64,000 bases of DNA from Pseudomonas helleri (GTDB lineage: Bacteria > Pseudomonadota > Gammaproteobacteria > Pseudomonadales > Pseudomonadaceae): contig NZ_WIWC01000015.1 of the NCBI RefSeq assembly GCF_009600315.1, positions 36,991 to 100,990 of the forward strand. Reading direction: 5' to 3'. The number at the start of each line of letters is the position of its first letter. The first letter of the stretch is position 1. Under the pieces are notes generated by a model. It was given only the letters and a program-made list of their open reading frames with translations. It made no database searches and was not told the origin of the DNA. This document shows, piece after piece, positions 18,781 through 31,233 of the stretch. The position numbers were made by a program, and so were the translations under genes.

Positions 18781-19859
18781 TGAATCAGCCTCTTATGCTC
18801 ACTGCCACGCAAAAAGCCGGGCCCACACTCACCGCGCTGGTCGGCGGGCTTGTATTGCTGGTACTGCTGGCCATGCCGCTGCTCTCGCTGCTGCCCGCCG
18901 ACAGCCCGTTTCAGATCTCGGCCTACACCTTGACGCTGGTGGGCAAAATCCTCTGTTACGCCATTGTCGCGCTGGCGCTGGATCTGGTCTGGGGCTACGC
19001 CGGGCTGTTGTCGCTGGGCCACGGCCTGTTCTTCGCGCTGGGCGGCTATGCCATGGGCATGTACCTCATGCGCCAAGCCTCGGGCGATGAACTGCCGGCC
19101 TTTATGACCTTCCTGTCGTGGACTGAATTGCCGTGGTACTGGGTCGGAACCGAGCACTTCTGGTGGGCGATGTGTCTGGTGGTGCTGGCGCCGGGCATGC
19201 TCGCACTGGTGTTCGGCTTTTTCGCCTTTCGCTCGCGGATCAAAGGCGTGTACTTCTCGATCATGACCCAGGCGCTGACCTTCGCCGGGATGTTGTTGTT
19301 CTTCCGCAACGAAACCGGTTTTGGCGGCAACAACGGTTTCACCAACTTTCGCAGCATTCTGGGTTTTGGCATCACTGAACCCGGCACCCGCGCCGTACTG
19401 TTTTTTGCCACCGTATTGTTGTTGGTCGCTAGCCTGTTTGTGGGCTGGCGGCTGGCACGCAGCAAGTTCGGTCGCGTGCTGACTGCGCTGCGCGATGCTG
19501 AAAACCGCCTGATGTTTTGCGGCTATGACCCACGCGGTTTCAAACTGTTTGTGTGGGTGTTGAGCGCGGTGCTGTGCGGTCTGGCCGGGGCGCTGTATGT
19601 GCCACAAGTGGGCATCATCAACCCCGGTGAAATGTCTCCGACCAACTCCATCGAAGCCGCCGTATGGGTGGCCTTGGGCGGGCGCGGTACTTTGATTGGG
19701 CCTTTGCTCGGTGCGGGCGTGGTCAACGGCATGAAAAGCTGGTTCACCGTAGCCTTCCCGGAATACTGGCTGTTCTTTCTCGGCGCGCTGTTTATCGTCG
19801 TGACCTTATACCTGCCCAAAGGCGTGATTGGCCTGCTGAAAAAGAGAGGCGACCAATGA
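18780..19859 (+). CDS. urtC: UrtC, urea ABC transporter permease
   Basis: A 359-residue LivM-type inner-membrane permease with about ten hydrophobic segments. It has the family motif LDLVWGYAGLLSLGHGLFFALGGY (split over about residues 65-88) and the C-terminal VTLYLPKGVIGLL. It pairs with UrtB to form the transmembrane path for urea. The start overlaps the urtB stop (TGATG) and the stop overlaps the urtD start, so translation is coupled. Confidence 0.95.
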   Translation: MNQPLMLTATQKAGPTLTALVGGLVLLVLLAMPLLSLLPADSPFQISAYTLTLVGKILCYAIVALALDLVWGYAGLLSLGHGLFFALGGYAMGMYLMRQASGDELPAFMTFLSWTELPWYWVGTEHFWWAMCLVVLAPGMLALVFGFFAFRSRIKGVYFSIMTQALTFAGMLLFFRNETGFGGNNGFTNFRSILGFGITEPGTRAVLFFATVLLLVASLFVGWRLARSKFGRVLTALRDAENRLMFCGYDPRGFKLFVWVLSAVLCGLAGALYVPQVGIINPGEMSPTNSIEAAVWVALGGRGTLIGPLLGAGVVNGMKSWFTVAFPEYWLFFLGALFIVVTLYLPKGVIGLLKKRGDQ

Positions 19860-20704
19860 GAACTCCTGCAACGGCGGACTTTATGCTCGAACCTGTGCTG
19901 GACGCAGGCAGCAGCCGCGAGGCCATCGGCCTGGGGCAAGCTGCCGGGCCGGGTCTCAACACCCGCCACGGGACCATCCTGACGCTGGAGGGCATCAGCG
20001 TCAGCTTCGATGGTTTCAAAGCGCTGAACAACCTCAACCTGTACATCGCCGTGGGCGAGTTGCGCTGCATCATCGGCCCCAATGGCGCGGGCAAGACCAC
20101 GATGATGGACGTGATCACCGGCAAAACCCGACCCAGCGAAGGTCAGGCGTGGTTTGGTGAAACCCTCGACTTGCGCCAGATGAGCGAAGTGCAGATTGCT
20201 CAGGCCGGGATTGGACGCAAGTTTCAGAAACCCACCGTCTTTGAAGCCTTGAGCGTGTTTGAAAACCTTGAGCTGGCGCAAAAGACCGACAAATCGGTGT
20301 GGGCCAGCTTGCGCGCCAAATTGACCGGCGAGCAAACCGACCGCATTGGCGAAGTGCTCGACACCATCCGCCTGACCCACTCAGCGCATCGACCGGCGGG
20401 GCTGTTGTCCCACGGGCAAAAACAGTTTCTGGAAATCGGCATGTTGCTGGTCCAGGACCCGCAATTGTTGTTGCTCGATGAACCGGTCGCGGGCATGACC
20501 GATGCCGAAACCGAATTCACTGCCGAACTGTTCAAAAGCCTGGCGGGCAAGCATTCGCTGATGGTGGTAGAGCACGACATGGGCTTCGTCGGCTCGATTG
20601 CCGACCACGTCACCGTGCTGCACCAAGGCAGCGTTTTGGCCGAAGGTTCGCTGGAGCAGGTGCAGGCGGATGAGCGGGTCATTGAGGTTTATCTGGGTCG
20701 TTGA
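19856..20704 (+). CDS. urtD: UrtD, urea ABC transporter ATP-binding protein
   Basis: A 282-residue LivG-type ATPase with Walker A GPNGAGKTT (about residues 74-82), signature LSHGQKQ (about 180-186) and Walker B LLLLDEPVAGM (about 200-210). The first 38 residues are an extension ahead of the ATPase fold, as in other UrtD proteins. ATG 19856 overlaps the urtC stop and has GAGAGG upstream. With UrtE it forms the ATPase pair that drives urea import. Confidence 0.95.
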   Translation: MRTPATADFMLEPVLDAGSSREAIGLGQAAGPGLNTRHGTILTLEGISVSFDGFKALNNLNLYIAVGELRCIIGPNGAGKTTMMDVITGKTRPSEGQAWFGETLDLRQMSEVQIAQAGIGRKFQKPTVFEALSVFENLELAQKTDKSVWASLRAKLTGEQTDRIGEVLDTIRLTHSAHRPAGLLSHGQKQFLEIGMLLVQDPQLLLLDEPVAGMTDAETEFTAELFKSLAGKHSLMVVEHDMGFVGSIADHVTVLHQGSVLAEGSLEQVQADERVIEVYLGR

Positions 20705-20716
20705 AGGAATCCAACC

Positions 20717-21415
20717 ATGCTTAACGTCGAAAAGCTGCATCAATTCTACGGCGGCAGCCATATCCTTCGCGGCCTTACGTTCGAGGTCAAGGTGGGCGAA
20801 GTCACGTGCCTGTTAGGCCGCAATGGCGTTGGTAAAACCACGTTGCTCAAATGCCTGATGGGCTTGTTGCTGGTCAAGGAAGGCGAGGTCAAGTGGGAAG
20901 GCAACACCATCACGGCGCTCAAGCCCCATCAGCGGGTTCACGCCGGAATTGCATACGTACCGCAGGGCCGGGAGATTTTCGGGCGCCTGACGGTCGAGGA
21001 AAATCTGCTGATGGGCCTTTCACGCTTTCCCGGTTCTGAGGCCAGGGAAGTGCCGGCGTTTATCTACGAACTGTTTCCGGTGCTGCTGCAAATGAAGCAT
21101 CGGCGTGGAGGCGATTTGTCGGGCGGCCAGCAACAACAACTGGCGATTGGGCGAGCGCTGGCCAGTCGTCCGCGCCTGCTGATTCTCGATGAGCCCACCG
21201 AAGGAATTCAGCCTTCGGTGATCAAGGAAATCGGCGCTGTGATCAAAATGCTCGCCGCACGCGGCGACATGGCGATTTTACTGGTCGAGCAGTTCTACGA
21301 CTTTGCCGAGGAACTGGCCGACCAGTATCTGGTGATGTCGCGGGGCGAAATCGTGCAGCAAGGCCGTGGCGAAAATATGCAAACGGAGGGTGTGCGCGGG
21401 CTGGTGACGATTTAA
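20717..21415 (+). CDS. urtE: UrtE, urea ABC transporter ATP-binding protein
   Basis: A 232-residue LivF-type ATPase with Walker [10 protein letters not shown] (about residues 36-44), signature LSGGQQQQ (about 135-142) and Walker [15 protein letters not shown] (about 155-168). It is the partner of UrtD. It starts 12 bases after urtD and closes the transporter part of the operon; ureD follows 32 bases later with no terminator visible, so transport and urease genes are probably co-transcribed. Confidence 0.95.
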   Translation: MLNVEKLHQFYGGSHILRGLTFEVKVGEVTCLLGRNGVGKTTLLKCLMGLLLVKEGEVKWEGNTITALKPHQRVHAGIAYVPQGREIFGRLTVEENLLMGLSRFPGSEAREVPAFIYELFPVLLQMKHRRGGDLSGGQQQQLAIGRALASRPRLLILDEPTEGIQPSVIKEIGAVIKMLAARGDMAILLVEQFYDFAEELADQYLVMSRGEIVQQGRGENMQTEGVRGLVTI

Positions 21416-21447
21416 TCTGTCACTTTTCTCGGCGATATTTCCTACTT

Positions 21448-22287
21448 ATGAATATGCCTGCTCCTTCAGCTTTATTTACACCCAGTTGGCACGCCGAGCT
21501 GGAGCTGGGCTATGGCCGTTTTGGTGACAGCACGCGGCCGACTCTGCGTCGTCACGAGGGCCCGCTGCGGGTGCAGAAGCACTTGTATGCCGAAGGTCCC
21601 GAGGTGTGCCAGCACATCATCGTCCACCCGCCGGGCGGCATTGCTGGCGGTGACCGGCTGGACATCCGCGCCAGTGTCGGCCCCGATGCCTGGGCGCAAC
21701 TCACCAGTCCCGGCGCGGCCAAGTGGTATCGCGCTGCGGGCCCGGCGTATCAAACCGTTGAATTAAGCGTGGCCGCAGGCGCGACGTTGGAATGGCTGCC
21801 TCAAGAAACCATCGTGTTCAGCGAGGCCCAGGCCGAACTCAGCACCCGCATCGACTTGGCAGGTGATGCCAAGTTGTTTTACTGGGACATGGTGGCGTTG
21901 GGGCGACTGGCCAGTGGCGAGCGTTTTGAGCGCGGGCACTTCCAGTCTGGATTGGATATTCGCCGCGACGGCCAGTTGCTCTGGCATGAACGCCAGCGCA
22001 TTGTGGGTGGCGACGGACTGCTGGACTCGCCCATCGGATTGGACGGCAATCCAGTGTTTGCCACCTTGCTGGTGACGGGGGAAATCAGCGCTGAGTTACT
22101 GGAGCGTTGCCGCAGCTTGGCAAACCCGGTGCGCGGTGATTTGACTCAATTGCCGGGTTTGCTGGTAGCACGCTGCCTGGCCGGCGAAGCGCTTCAGGCG
22201 CGGGGCTGGTTGATTGATTTATGGCGCTTGCTGCGTCCGGCGCTGCTGGGGCGCGAGGCATTGGCGCCCAGAATCTGGAGTACCTGA
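21448..22287 (+). CDS. ureD: UreD, urease accessory protein
   Basis: A 279-residue accessory protein that binds the urease apo-enzyme and, with UreF and UreG, opens it for nickel loading. Family blocks seen: [19 protein letters not shown] (about 31-49), [12 protein letters not shown] (about 53-64), [11 protein letters not shown] (about 77-87) and the strongly conserved WLPQETIVF (about 113-121). Length is normal. It begins the urease structural cluster, and a CCCTCACC repeat separates it from ureA. Confidence 0.95.
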   Translation: MNMPAPSALFTPSWHAELELGYGRFGDSTRPTLRRHEGPLRVQKHLYAEGPEVCQHIIVHPPGGIAGGDRLDIRASVGPDAWAQLTSPGAAKWYRAAGPAYQTVELSVAAGATLEWLPQETIVFSEAQAELSTRIDLAGDAKLFYWDMVALGRLASGERFERGHFQSGLDIRRDGQLLWHERQRIVGGDGLLDSPIGLDGNPVFATLLVTGEISAELLERCRSLANPVRGDLTQLPGLLVARCLAGEALQARGWLIDLWRLLRPALLGREALAPRIWST

Positions 22288-22291
22288 AGAG

Positions 22292-22385
22292 CCCCTCACC
22301 CCAACCCTCTCCCTCCGGGAGAGGGCGCTTGATCTGCTTTTGCTTTTAGTCCCCTCTCCCTCCGGGAGAGGGCTAGGGTGAGGGG
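22292..22385. repeat. CCCTCACC palindromic repeat, copy 4
   Basis: Two stems, CCCTCTCCCTCCGGGAGAGGG twice, are separated by CGCTTGATCTGCTTTTGCTTTTAGT-type spacer, with outer arms CCCCTCACCCCAACC and GGGCTAGGGTGAGGGG. It lies between ureD and ureA, inside the operon. Confidence 0.9.
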
Positions 22386-22439
22386 CTTTTAATGTTGAGC
22401 AACCCACACACTTTTTAACTGCCGAACACGGATTCCACC

Positions 22440-22742
22440 ATGGACCTGACCCCACGCGAAAAAGACAAGATGCTGATCTTCACCGCTGGCCTGTTGGCTG
22501 AGCGAAGGTTAGCGCGAGGTGTGATCCTCAATTACCCGGAAACCATCGCCTACATTTCTGCCGCCTTGCTGGAAGGCGCTCGCGATGGCCGCACAGTCGC
22601 TGACCTGATGCATTACGGCACCACCCTGCTGACCCGCGAGCAAGTGATGGAAGGCATCCCGGAGATGATTCCCGACATTCAAGTCGAAGCCACGTTCCCG
22701 GACGGCACCAAGCTGGTCACAGTTCATCAACCCATCGCTTGA
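22440..22742 (+). CDS. ureA: UreA, urease gamma subunit
   Basis: The 100-residue gamma subunit of the nickel urease that hydrolyses urea to ammonia and carbamate. It has the normal length and the family sequences [21 protein letters not shown] at the N-terminus, [11 protein letters not shown] (about 29-39) and [15 protein letters not shown] near the C-terminus. Unlike the usual ureA-ureB order, two acetyltransferase genes sit between it and ureB; the first one is also there in P. aeruginosa. Confidence 0.97.
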   Translation: MDLTPREKDKMLIFTAGLLAERRLARGVILNYPETIAYISAALLEGARDGRTVADLMHYGTTLLTREQVMEGIPEMIPDIQVEATFPDGTKLVTVHQPIA

Positions 22743-22751
22743 GGCAGGCGC

Positions 22752-24120
<1,369 letters not shown>

Positions 24121-24136
24121 CCCAAACCTGTACCCC

Positions 24137-24263
24137 GTAGCAGCTGCCGAAGGCTGCGTCCGGCCGAAGGCCGTGAAACCAACCAACGCTGTATTTCTGA
24201 CACAACGCACTTGCCGCATTGACGGTCGCTTCGCAACCGGACGTCGCCTTCGGCAACTGCTAC
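24137..24263. repeat. REPIN (inverted REP pair) between ureB and ureC
   Basis: Starts GTAGCAGCTGCCGAAGGCTG and ends CGCCTTCGGCAACTGCTAC, two REP sequences in inverted orientation about 90 bases apart that can pair as one long hairpin. Secondary hairpins are visible (CGGCCGAAGGCCG). The same REP type recurs at 48406-48535. It sits inside the urease operon. Confidence 0.88.
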
Positions 24264-24276
24264 ACAGGATATTTTC

Positions 24277-25977
24277 ATGAAGATCTCCCGCCAGGCTTAC
24301 GCCGATATGTTCGGTCCCACGGTAGGTGACAAAGTTCGTTTGGCCGACACCGAGCTGTGGATCGAGGTTGAACACGACTTCACCACCTATGGTGAAGAAG
24401 TGAAGTTTGGCGGCGGCAAGGTGATCCGTGACGGCATGGGCCAAAGCCAGTTGCTCGCCGCCGAGGTCGTGGACACGCTGATTACCAATGCGCTGATCAT
24501 CGATCACTGGGGCATCGTCAAAGCCGATGTGGGCCTCAAAAATGGCCGTATCCACGCCATTGGCAAAGCCGGAAACCCGGATATTCAGCCCAATGTGACC
24601 ATCGCCATCGGCGCCAGCACCGAAGTCATCGCCGGTGAAGGCATGATCCTCACCGCAGGCGGCATTGATACCCACATCCACTTCATTTGCCCGCAGCAGA
24701 TCGAAGAGGCGCTGAACAGCGGCGTAACCACCATGATAGGCGGTGGCACCGGCCCGGCCACGGGCACCAACGCCACCACCTGTACCTCCGGCCCGTGGCA
24801 CATGGCGCGCATGCTGCAGGCCGCCGATTCGTTCCCGATGAACATGGGCTTCACCGGCAAGGGCAACGCCAGCCTGCCACAACCGCTGATCGAGCAGGTG
24901 GAAGCCGGCGCCATTGGCCTCAAGCTCCATGAAGACTGGGGCACCACGCCCGCTTCTATCGACAATTGCCTGAACGTGGCCGACCTGTACGACGTGCAGG
25001 TGGCGATTCACAGCGACACGCTCAACGAATCCGGCTTTGTCGAAACCACCCTCGCCGCCTTCAAGGGCCGCACCATTCACACCTATCACACCGAAGGCGC
25101 GGGCGGCGGACATGCCCCGGACATTATCAAGGCCTGCGGTTTGACCAACGTGCTGCCCAGTTCGACCAACCCGACCCGGCCGTTCACCCGCAACACCATC
25201 GACGAACACCTCGACATGCTGATGGTCTGCCATCACCTGGACCCGAGCATTGCCGAAGACGTGGCCTTCGCTGAAAGCCGCATCCGCCGCGAAACCATTG
25301 CCGCCGAAGACATCCTGCACGACCTGGGGGCGTTCTCGATGATCAGCTCCGACAGCCAGGCGATGGGCCGCGTGGGTGAAGTGATCACCCGCACTTGGCA
25401 AACCGCCGACAAGATGAAGAAACAACGTGGGCCGCTGCCCGAAGACGCTCCCGGCAACGACAACTTCCGCGCCAAGCGCTATATCGCCAAGTACACCATC
25501 AACCCGGCGATAACCCACGGTGTGAGCCACGAAGTGGGCTCGATTGAAGTGGGCAAGTGGGCCGATCTGGTGCTGTGGCGCCCGGCGTTCTTCGGCGTCA
25601 AACCGACGTTGATTATCAAGGGCGGTGCGATTGCATCGAGCTTGATGGGCGATGCCAACGCCTCGATCCCAACCCCCCAGCCGGTTCACTATCGACCGAT
25701 GTTTGCCAGTTATGGCGGCTCGCGTCATGCCACCTGCCTGACATTTATCAGCCAAGCGGCGTTTGATGCCGGAGTGCCTGAAACTCTTGAGCTTAAAAAG
25801 CAAATCGCGGTGGTCAAAGGCTGTCGCGACGTGCAAAAAACCGACCTGATCCACAACGGTTATTTGCCCAGTATTGAAGTCGACCCGCAGACCTATCAGG
25901 TCAAGGCCGATGGCGTGTTGCTGTGGTGTGAGCCGGCCGATGTACTGCCCATGGCCCAGCGTTATTTTTTATTTTGA
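24277..25977 (+). CDS. ureC: UreC, urease alpha (catalytic) subunit
   Basis: The 566-residue catalytic subunit holding the two-nickel site. Visible ligands: His133 and His135 (THIH), Lys216 in GLKLHEDWG (the carbamylated lysine), the histidines of [15 protein letters not shown] (about 268-282), the flap-region MVCHHLDP histidines (about 315-322) and Asp in [11 protein letters not shown] near residue 359. All expected residues are present, so the enzyme should be active. It ends the structural operon. Nickel loading needs UreEFG, encoded 20 kb downstream at 46617-48409. Confidence 0.98.
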   Translation: MKISRQAYADMFGPTVGDKVRLADTELWIEVEHDFTTYGEEVKFGGGKVIRDGMGQSQLLAAEVVDTLITNALIIDHWGIVKADVGLKNGRIHAIGKAGNPDIQPNVTIAIGASTEVIAGEGMILTAGGIDTHIHFICPQQIEEALNSGVTTMIGGGTGPATGTNATTCTSGPWHMARMLQAADSFPMNMGFTGKGNASLPQPLIEQVEAGAIGLKLHEDWGTTPASIDNCLNVADLYDVQVAIHSDTLNESGFVETTLAAFKGRTIHTYHTEGAGGGHAPDIIKACGLTNVLPSSTNPTRPFTRNTIDEHLDMLMVCHHLDPSIAEDVAFAESRIRRETIAAEDILHDLGAFSMISSDSQAMGRVGEVITRTWQTADKMKKQRGPLPEDAPGNDNFRAKRYIAKYTINPAITHGVSHEVGSIEVGKWADLVLWRPAFFGVKPTLIIKGGAIASSLMGDANASIPTPQPVHYRPMFASYGGSRHATCLTFISQAAFDAGVPETLELKKQIAVVKGCRDVQKTDLIHNGYLPSIEVDPQTYQVKADGVLLWCEPADVLPMAQRYFLF

Positions 25978-26001
25978 AACACGCCTTGAGCGATCAGATG
26001 C

Positions 26002-29000
26002 TTAGTTGAAGCCAAAATCAGAGTCTGAATCGCTCAACAGGGAATCCAGGGGAGACGTGGAGAACTGGGCTGTCAAGGTACGCATAAGCTCACGCTCCTC
26101 GGCGTCAAGTGCGCGCATGTCAGCGTCATAGACTGTGTTGGACATCAAACTCCCGGGGGCCACCTCATCAGCAGATTTACCCAGCAACCGAGCGGCTGTT
26201 TCGATAGTTGTGCGTAATTGCGCCCCCTGTTGCTTAGATAACCCAGGCGCTTCGACCCAATCTCGTAATGCAACTTGCAAATCGGTCAAGGCGATCATTT
26301 TTTCCCTTAACGGTTTGAACCGTTCTGCATATGCACCCCGCAAATATTCGGTCCAGATGGGCTGATCCAGAAGTTGATCAAACAGGCCACCTCCTTGCTC
26401 CAGCTCCTGAACGCGTTTATAGGCACGCTCAATCATTGCCGGGGTCACATCAGACTCCGGGAACATCATGTCGGGTGACTGCCATGGCAAATGCAGCCTT
26501 TGCGCCAGTTCAGTGGTGTAGGCCAGGTAGATTTCAACCTCATCGATATCGCGGACCTGCCTGCCACTGCTGTCAAAGTGCAGGACTCGCTTTGCGTTCG
26601 CATCGTACTCAGGGTGCAGACGCCCTTCGGCTTCAAGTACACGCACTCGTGCCCGGGCAATGGCGCCCAACTCATCCAGGCGCACCTTGCCTCTAGCCAG
26701 TTCATATATTTCTGCACCGACGAATATCCTCGAACCCCGGTAGATCTCGTGCACCCTGACTTCAACCCCCATTGCATTGAACAACTGCGCACCCGCATCC
26801 ACACAAAGAAAAGGCGCTGCCGCCATCTCAAACAACGTGTCGCGAAGTACGGGGCTATCGGAGATCGCCTGCAACATGCGCCAGACCTTGTCGCTCATGT
26901 CCAGCATGAACGCCTGAGTACGAAGGTCCAAGTGGCGAGCCTGGTCGCGGATGATATTGAAAAAAGGTTCAGAACCGGCATAGGCTTCAACAGAGCTCCA
27001 CAGCGCCTGGTTATGAACCACTTGCTGGGGTGACAAACCACTCATCCAAGGGTGGCTATCGAGCACAAACTTCGAAGCAATAGGTCGCAGCGGCTCCAAA
27101 CCCACCGACTCGATATACAGGTTGTAGCGCTCGGCCACCTCCGTGGAGACCTCACTCAGGGTCAAAGAGGTGCGTGCAACGGTTGCTGCCTTATCCGAAC
27201 CCGGCCCCACATCGGGAATATGCCGAAGCGGATTTTCATCCAGAAGCAGCTTGAACTCACGTGCTCGTGGGTACGCGAAAAGCCCCGTCGGCCAACGATC
27301 AAGCTTGCATTGAGTCAGCGTCAATTTCGACAGGTATGGCATGCGGCTGATATCCGGAGGCAATCCCAGCGGGCAGCCCTCAAAGTTCAACATTCGCATG
27401 CGGGTCAAGGCTCGTAACTGAGCTACCGACTCCGGGGTCAGCACGATAGCGTTGCCTTTGAGATTGAGCACCTCTAAAAATGGCATTTCCGTGATGGCGG
27501 GGAGCAGATGAGTCAAAGATTCGTCCGTAATGTGCAGTTCTCGCAGGTGCTTAAAACTGGCAAGAAATGTGTCAATCCCGTCGGTGATTCCGAGCCCTGA
27601 CAAATTCAGTTTGCTGACGTGGCTCAGGTCCGCACCCAGCGCCGGTAAACTCTGCAAAACCGGGCCCACGCCGTCCAGTGGAAAACTCAACTGTTGGCCC
27701 AGTTTTTGTCCCGTGCGGTCAAAGTGAGGCTGGCCAGATCGACGCCATGCATTTTCCAGGCGCTCACGCACTTGGCGCCTGATCCCTAGAATGCGCCGCT
27801 CTTGCGATGTTGTTGTAGCGCTCACAGGTCTGCCATCGATGGGTAGATAGTTCCAGTTACCCAGGGCTGTGGTGAACGCATCAAATTCATCCTCCAACGT
27901 TCGAAGGCGGAGTTCCGTGGGGGCATCTTTGTTTTTAAAAAAAGCATTTATTTCGTCTGGCGTATAGGTTGGAAAGAGCCGTCCCAGCCGAACTTTCATC
28001 GCCACCCACTGAGCGTCGTCCTCAGCAAACACCCCTCTACCGCTGAGCACATAACCCAACTTGCCATCAACCAAACGCTGGGGCGGCAGAAAAAAGGGGC
28101 GGCTGTCGGTTTTCAACTTCAGCAGTTTTTGCAGTTGGTCGCGCGATAAAGCTCTGCGCTGCAAGCCCTGCTTTAACTGCATCCCTTGCCCAACATGAGG
28201 CACTCCAAGCGCTTTTCGATAATCATCAGGCAAGGCGTGTTGCAAGCTGCTGTAAAGGTCATCAATGCCGTGCAGTTGATTACCCTCGTCGTCAAAAGCC
28301 TGGTATTTATCGTCGGAGGTTCTCACCAGTACTTTTCGATCGATATCATCCAGCTCGCCAATGCTGGCTCTCAACTGGCCTGAGAAGTATCTCTCGCGCA
28401 CTTCAAGGCGCAGATTTTTTTTCCATCCGCGTAGCATTTTGAGCGTATTCAGGACCAGGACTTCGGTATCTATCGTTACCAATCCATCTTCATATAACCC
28501 CAGGTATGCGGACGAAAGCCGCGTATTGCGCTGCAACGTGCGGGCCGACTCCATCAAACGTAGTGGTACTTTCCCCGTGGCAAGCTGTTTGATTTCGTCT
28601 GGCCCCGCCTGAGCGACCAGTCGCCGAGCCATTGCTCTGGGTAATTTTGGAAACATCTGTTTAATCAACTCAACGGGCCGATGCGCAGGGTCTGCTATGG
28701 CGACAGGCTCTTCCCGCAAGCTGTTAAACAGACGCTGGATATTTTTTTCTATATGCGCACCTAACCGATCTTTAAGCATATCCATGCGATCTGCCCGATC
28801 AAAGGGCATACGATTGCCCAGCAGCGCTTCAAGTTGTGGCACGCTCAAGCCGTCCACCACACAACCTTGCAGCTCGCCTGCCATCAATTCAGCTCGACTG
28901 ATTCTAATTACATCCGCCTGCGTCGCCCGAGCGTTACCGTAACTGATGCTGTTCGCGTTGCGTGCTCGTGAATCAACTACTTCGACTGCTTTGGACGCTG

Positions 29001-31233
29001 GCCAGCCGGGCATATCGACCGTGAGCGCGGCCACATAACCGCACAACTCTTCGGAAATACGACCGGCTCGTACTTCAGTGACAACACGCTTGGTCTTGAT
29101 GTACGCCTGCAGTTGGCGCAAGTTTTCCAACAGTAAAATCGGCATCGGCTCGCCTTCAGCATACATTCGCCGCAGGTCACCCTCTTGCACGTCACACACC
29201 TTGAGCATGAGTTCTATGTCTCTGTCGCGCAGACCTTTCACCAATGGCCCTAAACGACGTTTTAGCATCCTGCGTCCCCAGGTAAGTGGCTGCTCTGCTT
29301 CATCCACCCATATCCCATAGCCACTGCTCTTGAACTCGGGTCTATAGGCCGCTGGGTCTAGGCCGTGAATGGCGTGGTATTGCTCGGAAATTGGGTCAGG
29401 CTCCAGCACATAGGTTTTATTCTGGTGCGACAACACTTTTTGCCCTTCGATCAGGTGAAGCCCCAGCTCATTCACCTTGGTGTCTGGAGGAATATCGATC
29501 AGGCGCTCATAGGGACGCAGGTCAACGTTCCACAACCGCTGAGTGCCGTTGGGCAGGGTAATTCTTTTGAGCCCATCGATAATGGGTGAAGCCGCGAGAA
29601 CGACGCCAGCACCTACCGCCACTGTCGCCATATTCTCCAGCACGTCGCTGATGTGGGCCCAAGCCGCCTCCTTGTCGCCATCAGACCATTCATGAATACC
29701 TTCAATGGTTTCGTAAAGCATTTGCCCAGCCATCACCATCAGCATGACTTCGCCCAAGGGCGGTATGACCATTGCGACCAGATTGACTGCAAACAAGCCG
29801 ATGTTCAGGTAGTGCGATGCGCGTAATGACTGATTATTGGCATCGGCCATCGCGGTGGGCAGCGCCATGACTTGCGCATTGGCAAAGGCCTGGGTGCGCA
29901 GCTCATTGTGCAATGTGCTCCACAAATCCATTTCTGCCCAATAGGCTTCATCACCCAGGGTAATAGCATTGACATGGATAGACAGATGATCCGCCTGAAC
30001 ACGACGTTTATGGGTTACAAGGTTGGGTGGCACGACCAGTGTCAACGAAACTTGCGGCGCCAAGGCGCGAAACCAGAACTGGGTGCTTTCGGAGCGAAAC
30101 CATCTCTGCCCCTTAGGCTGATCAGGTGCATCATTAACGTGCTCGGTTAAGCGCTTGTAGTAATAAGGTTGATCCGTTTGCTTAATAAACCGGCTTAAAA
30201 ATTTCTGATAGGCCGTAAGACCGCTCTGCCTCAATGTTGTACTGCGAGCCGTTAGCTTGCCCACCAGTTCGTCACGAAAAGCTCCAAACGTGGCATACCG
30301 CTTAAGGGGATGCTCGGGATCGCCCGGAATCCAGACAATGAACTCCCCGGCATATCGGTATTTCACGCCAAGGGCGAAAACCACACAGCCGTGCAGCAAA
30401 ATACCCATCACACATGGGGTCCAGAACCAAAGTTGCTGCTGGCCCACTCTGATGTTGCGCTCACCTTTGATCACGCGCTGCATCAGCACATGGCTGCTGG
30501 GTTCAATATCCCCTTTGAGCAAAGCAATTTCCGCATCCAGATTGAGCATGGCTTTTTGTTGAGTGGCATAGCGGTGTTCCAGTACTCCTTGGGACACCGG
30601 ATTCTGGGGATTCAAGTACATTTGTAGGTGTTTCTGGTATTGAGCGCCGATATCAAGGTCGCGGCACAGCTGGGTGAAAGTCTCGATTTTCAGAGAGGTG
30701 CCATAGGGTTGATAGCGCCCCAGTTCATCAGGCTTTGTAATAAAACCTGACCCTTCAGCAAAGTAATTGGCTTGCGCTTCGGGCTGTTCAAAGTTATGCA
30801 GCGCCGCTTGCAACAAAGACAACGTACGCACGCTGTACGCCCCGGACCTGACACCAAAGGCATCTACCGTTGGCGTGTAGAGTTGCAGATGCACTTCATT
30901 CACGGGCAGTGTGAAACCCGCAGTGTTGAGGGCGGCCTCTAGCAGCGGTTGAGCGAAAGCCTGCGCTGTCTGCAAGTCTCGCAGGTGGTTATCCAGGCGA
31001 TTTTGCGAAGTGAATCGAGCCTCCAGTAACAATTTGAGCTGGGCTTTTTCCCAGCTGGTCGCAGTGGCATACCAGCCCGGAATATGGAGGGTAGTGTTCT
31101 TGAGTTCGGTCTTGCGGACAACGCTGGTATCGACCAACCATTGGGGAAATGACTGCTTAAGGAAGGCATCATGGCGCCCTGACCGTACGGGTTGAATTCT
31201 CAGGGAAGACGCTGAAGTGTTGGAATCAAACAT
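26002..31233 (-). CDS. Giant LRR protein with NEL-type E3 ubiquitin ligase domain (paralog A)
   Basis: A 1743-residue protein without signal peptide. Visible regions in order: N-terminal part of about 1100 residues of the kind annotated in Pseudomonas as a dermonecrotic-toxin-like domain (DUF6543), with a hydrophobic hairpin near residues 475-555; a leucine-rich repeat block (about 1200-1335); and a C-terminal NEL domain (about 1380-1690) with the catalytic CxD motif at Cys1477-Asp1479 (CVDAGAQ). NEL proteins such as SspH and IpaH transfer ubiquitin to host proteins through that Cys, so a eukaryote-directed effector is inferred. The tail is acidic and Ser/Asp-rich (SDSDSDFGF). ATG 31233 has GAGGG 6 bases upstream, buried in a leader hairpin. 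No type III secretion genes are in the window, so the export route is unknown. Confidence 0.85.
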   Translation of the reverse strand: MFDSNTSASSLRIQPVRSGRHDAFLKQSFPQWLVDTSVVRKTELKNTTLHIPGWYATATSWEKAQLKLLLEARFTSQNRLDNHLRDLQTAQAFAQPLLEAALNTAGFTLPVNEVHLQLYTPTVDAFGVRSGAYSVRTLSLLQAALHNFEQPEAQANYFAEGSGFITKPDELGRYQPYGTSLKIETFTQLCRDLDIGAQYQKHLQMYLNPQNPVSQGVLEHRYATQQKAMLNLDAEIALLKGDIEPSSHVLMQRVIKGERNIRVGQQQLWFWTPCVMGILLHGCVVFALGVKYRYAGEFIVWIPGDPEHPLKRYATFGAFRDELVGKLTARSTTLRQSGLTAYQKFLSRFIKQTDQPYYYKRLTEHVNDAPDQPKGQRWFRSESTQFWFRALAPQVSLTLVVPPNLVTHKRRVQADHLSIHVNAITLGDEAYWAEMDLWSTLHNELRTQAFANAQVMALPTAMADANNQSLRASHYLNIGLFAVNLVAMVIPPLGEVMLMVMAGQMLYETIEGIHEWSDGDKEAAWAHISDVLENMATVAVGAGVVLAASPIIDGLKRITLPNGTQRLWNVDLRPYERLIDIPPDTKVNELGLHLIEGQKVLSHQNKTYVLEPDPISEQYHAIHGLDPAAYRPEFKSSGYGIWVDEAEQPLTWGRRMLKRRLGPLVKGLRDRDIELMLKVCDVQEGDLRRMYAEGEPMPILLLENLRQLQAYIKTKRVVTEVRAGRISEELCGYVAALTVDMPGWPASKAVEVVDSRARNANSISYGNARATQADVIRISRAELMAGELQGCVVDGLSVPQLEALLGNRMPFDRADRMDMLKDRLGAHIEKNIQRLFNSLREEPVAIADPAHRPVELIKQMFPKLPRAMARRLVAQAGPDEIKQLATGKVPLRLMESARTLQRNTRLSSAYLGLYEDGLVTIDTEVLVLNTLKMLRGWKKNLRLEVRERYFSGQLRASIGELDDIDRKVLVRTSDDKYQAFDDEGNQLHGIDDLYSSLQHALPDDYRKALGVPHVGQGMQLKQGLQRRALSRDQLQKLLKLKTDSRPFFLPPQRLVDGKLGYVLSGRGVFAEDDAQWVAMKVRLGRLFPTYTPDEINAFFKNKDAPTELRLRTLEDEFDAFTTALGNWNYLPIDGRPVSATTTSQERRILGIRRQVRERLENAWRRSGQPHFDRTGQKLGQQLSFPLDGVGPVLQSLPALGADLSHVSKLNLSGLGITDGIDTFLASFKHLRELHITDESLTHLLPAITEMPFLEVLNLKGNAIVLTPESVAQLRALTRMRMLNFEGCPLGLPPDISRMPYLSKLTLTQCKLDRWPTGLFAYPRAREFKLLLDENPLRHIPDVGPGSDKAATVARTSLTLSEVSTEVAERYNLYIESVGLEPLRPIASKFVLDSHPWMSGLSPQQVVHNQALWSSVEAYAGSEPFFNIIRDQARHLDLRTQAFMLDMSDKVWRMLQAISDSPVLRDTLFEMAAAPFLCVDAGAQLFNAMGVEVRVHEIYRGSRIFVGAEIYELARGKVRLDELGAIARARVRVLEAEGRLHPEYDANAKRVLHFDSSGRQVRDIDEVEIYLAYTTELAQRLHLPWQSPDMMFPESDVTPAMIERAYKRVQELEQGGGLFDQLLDQPIWTEYLRGAYAERFKPLREKMIALTDLQVALRDWVEAPGLSKQQGAQLRTTIETAARLLGKSADEVAPGSLMSNTVYDADMRALDAEERELMRTLTAQFSTSPLDSLLSDSDSDFGFN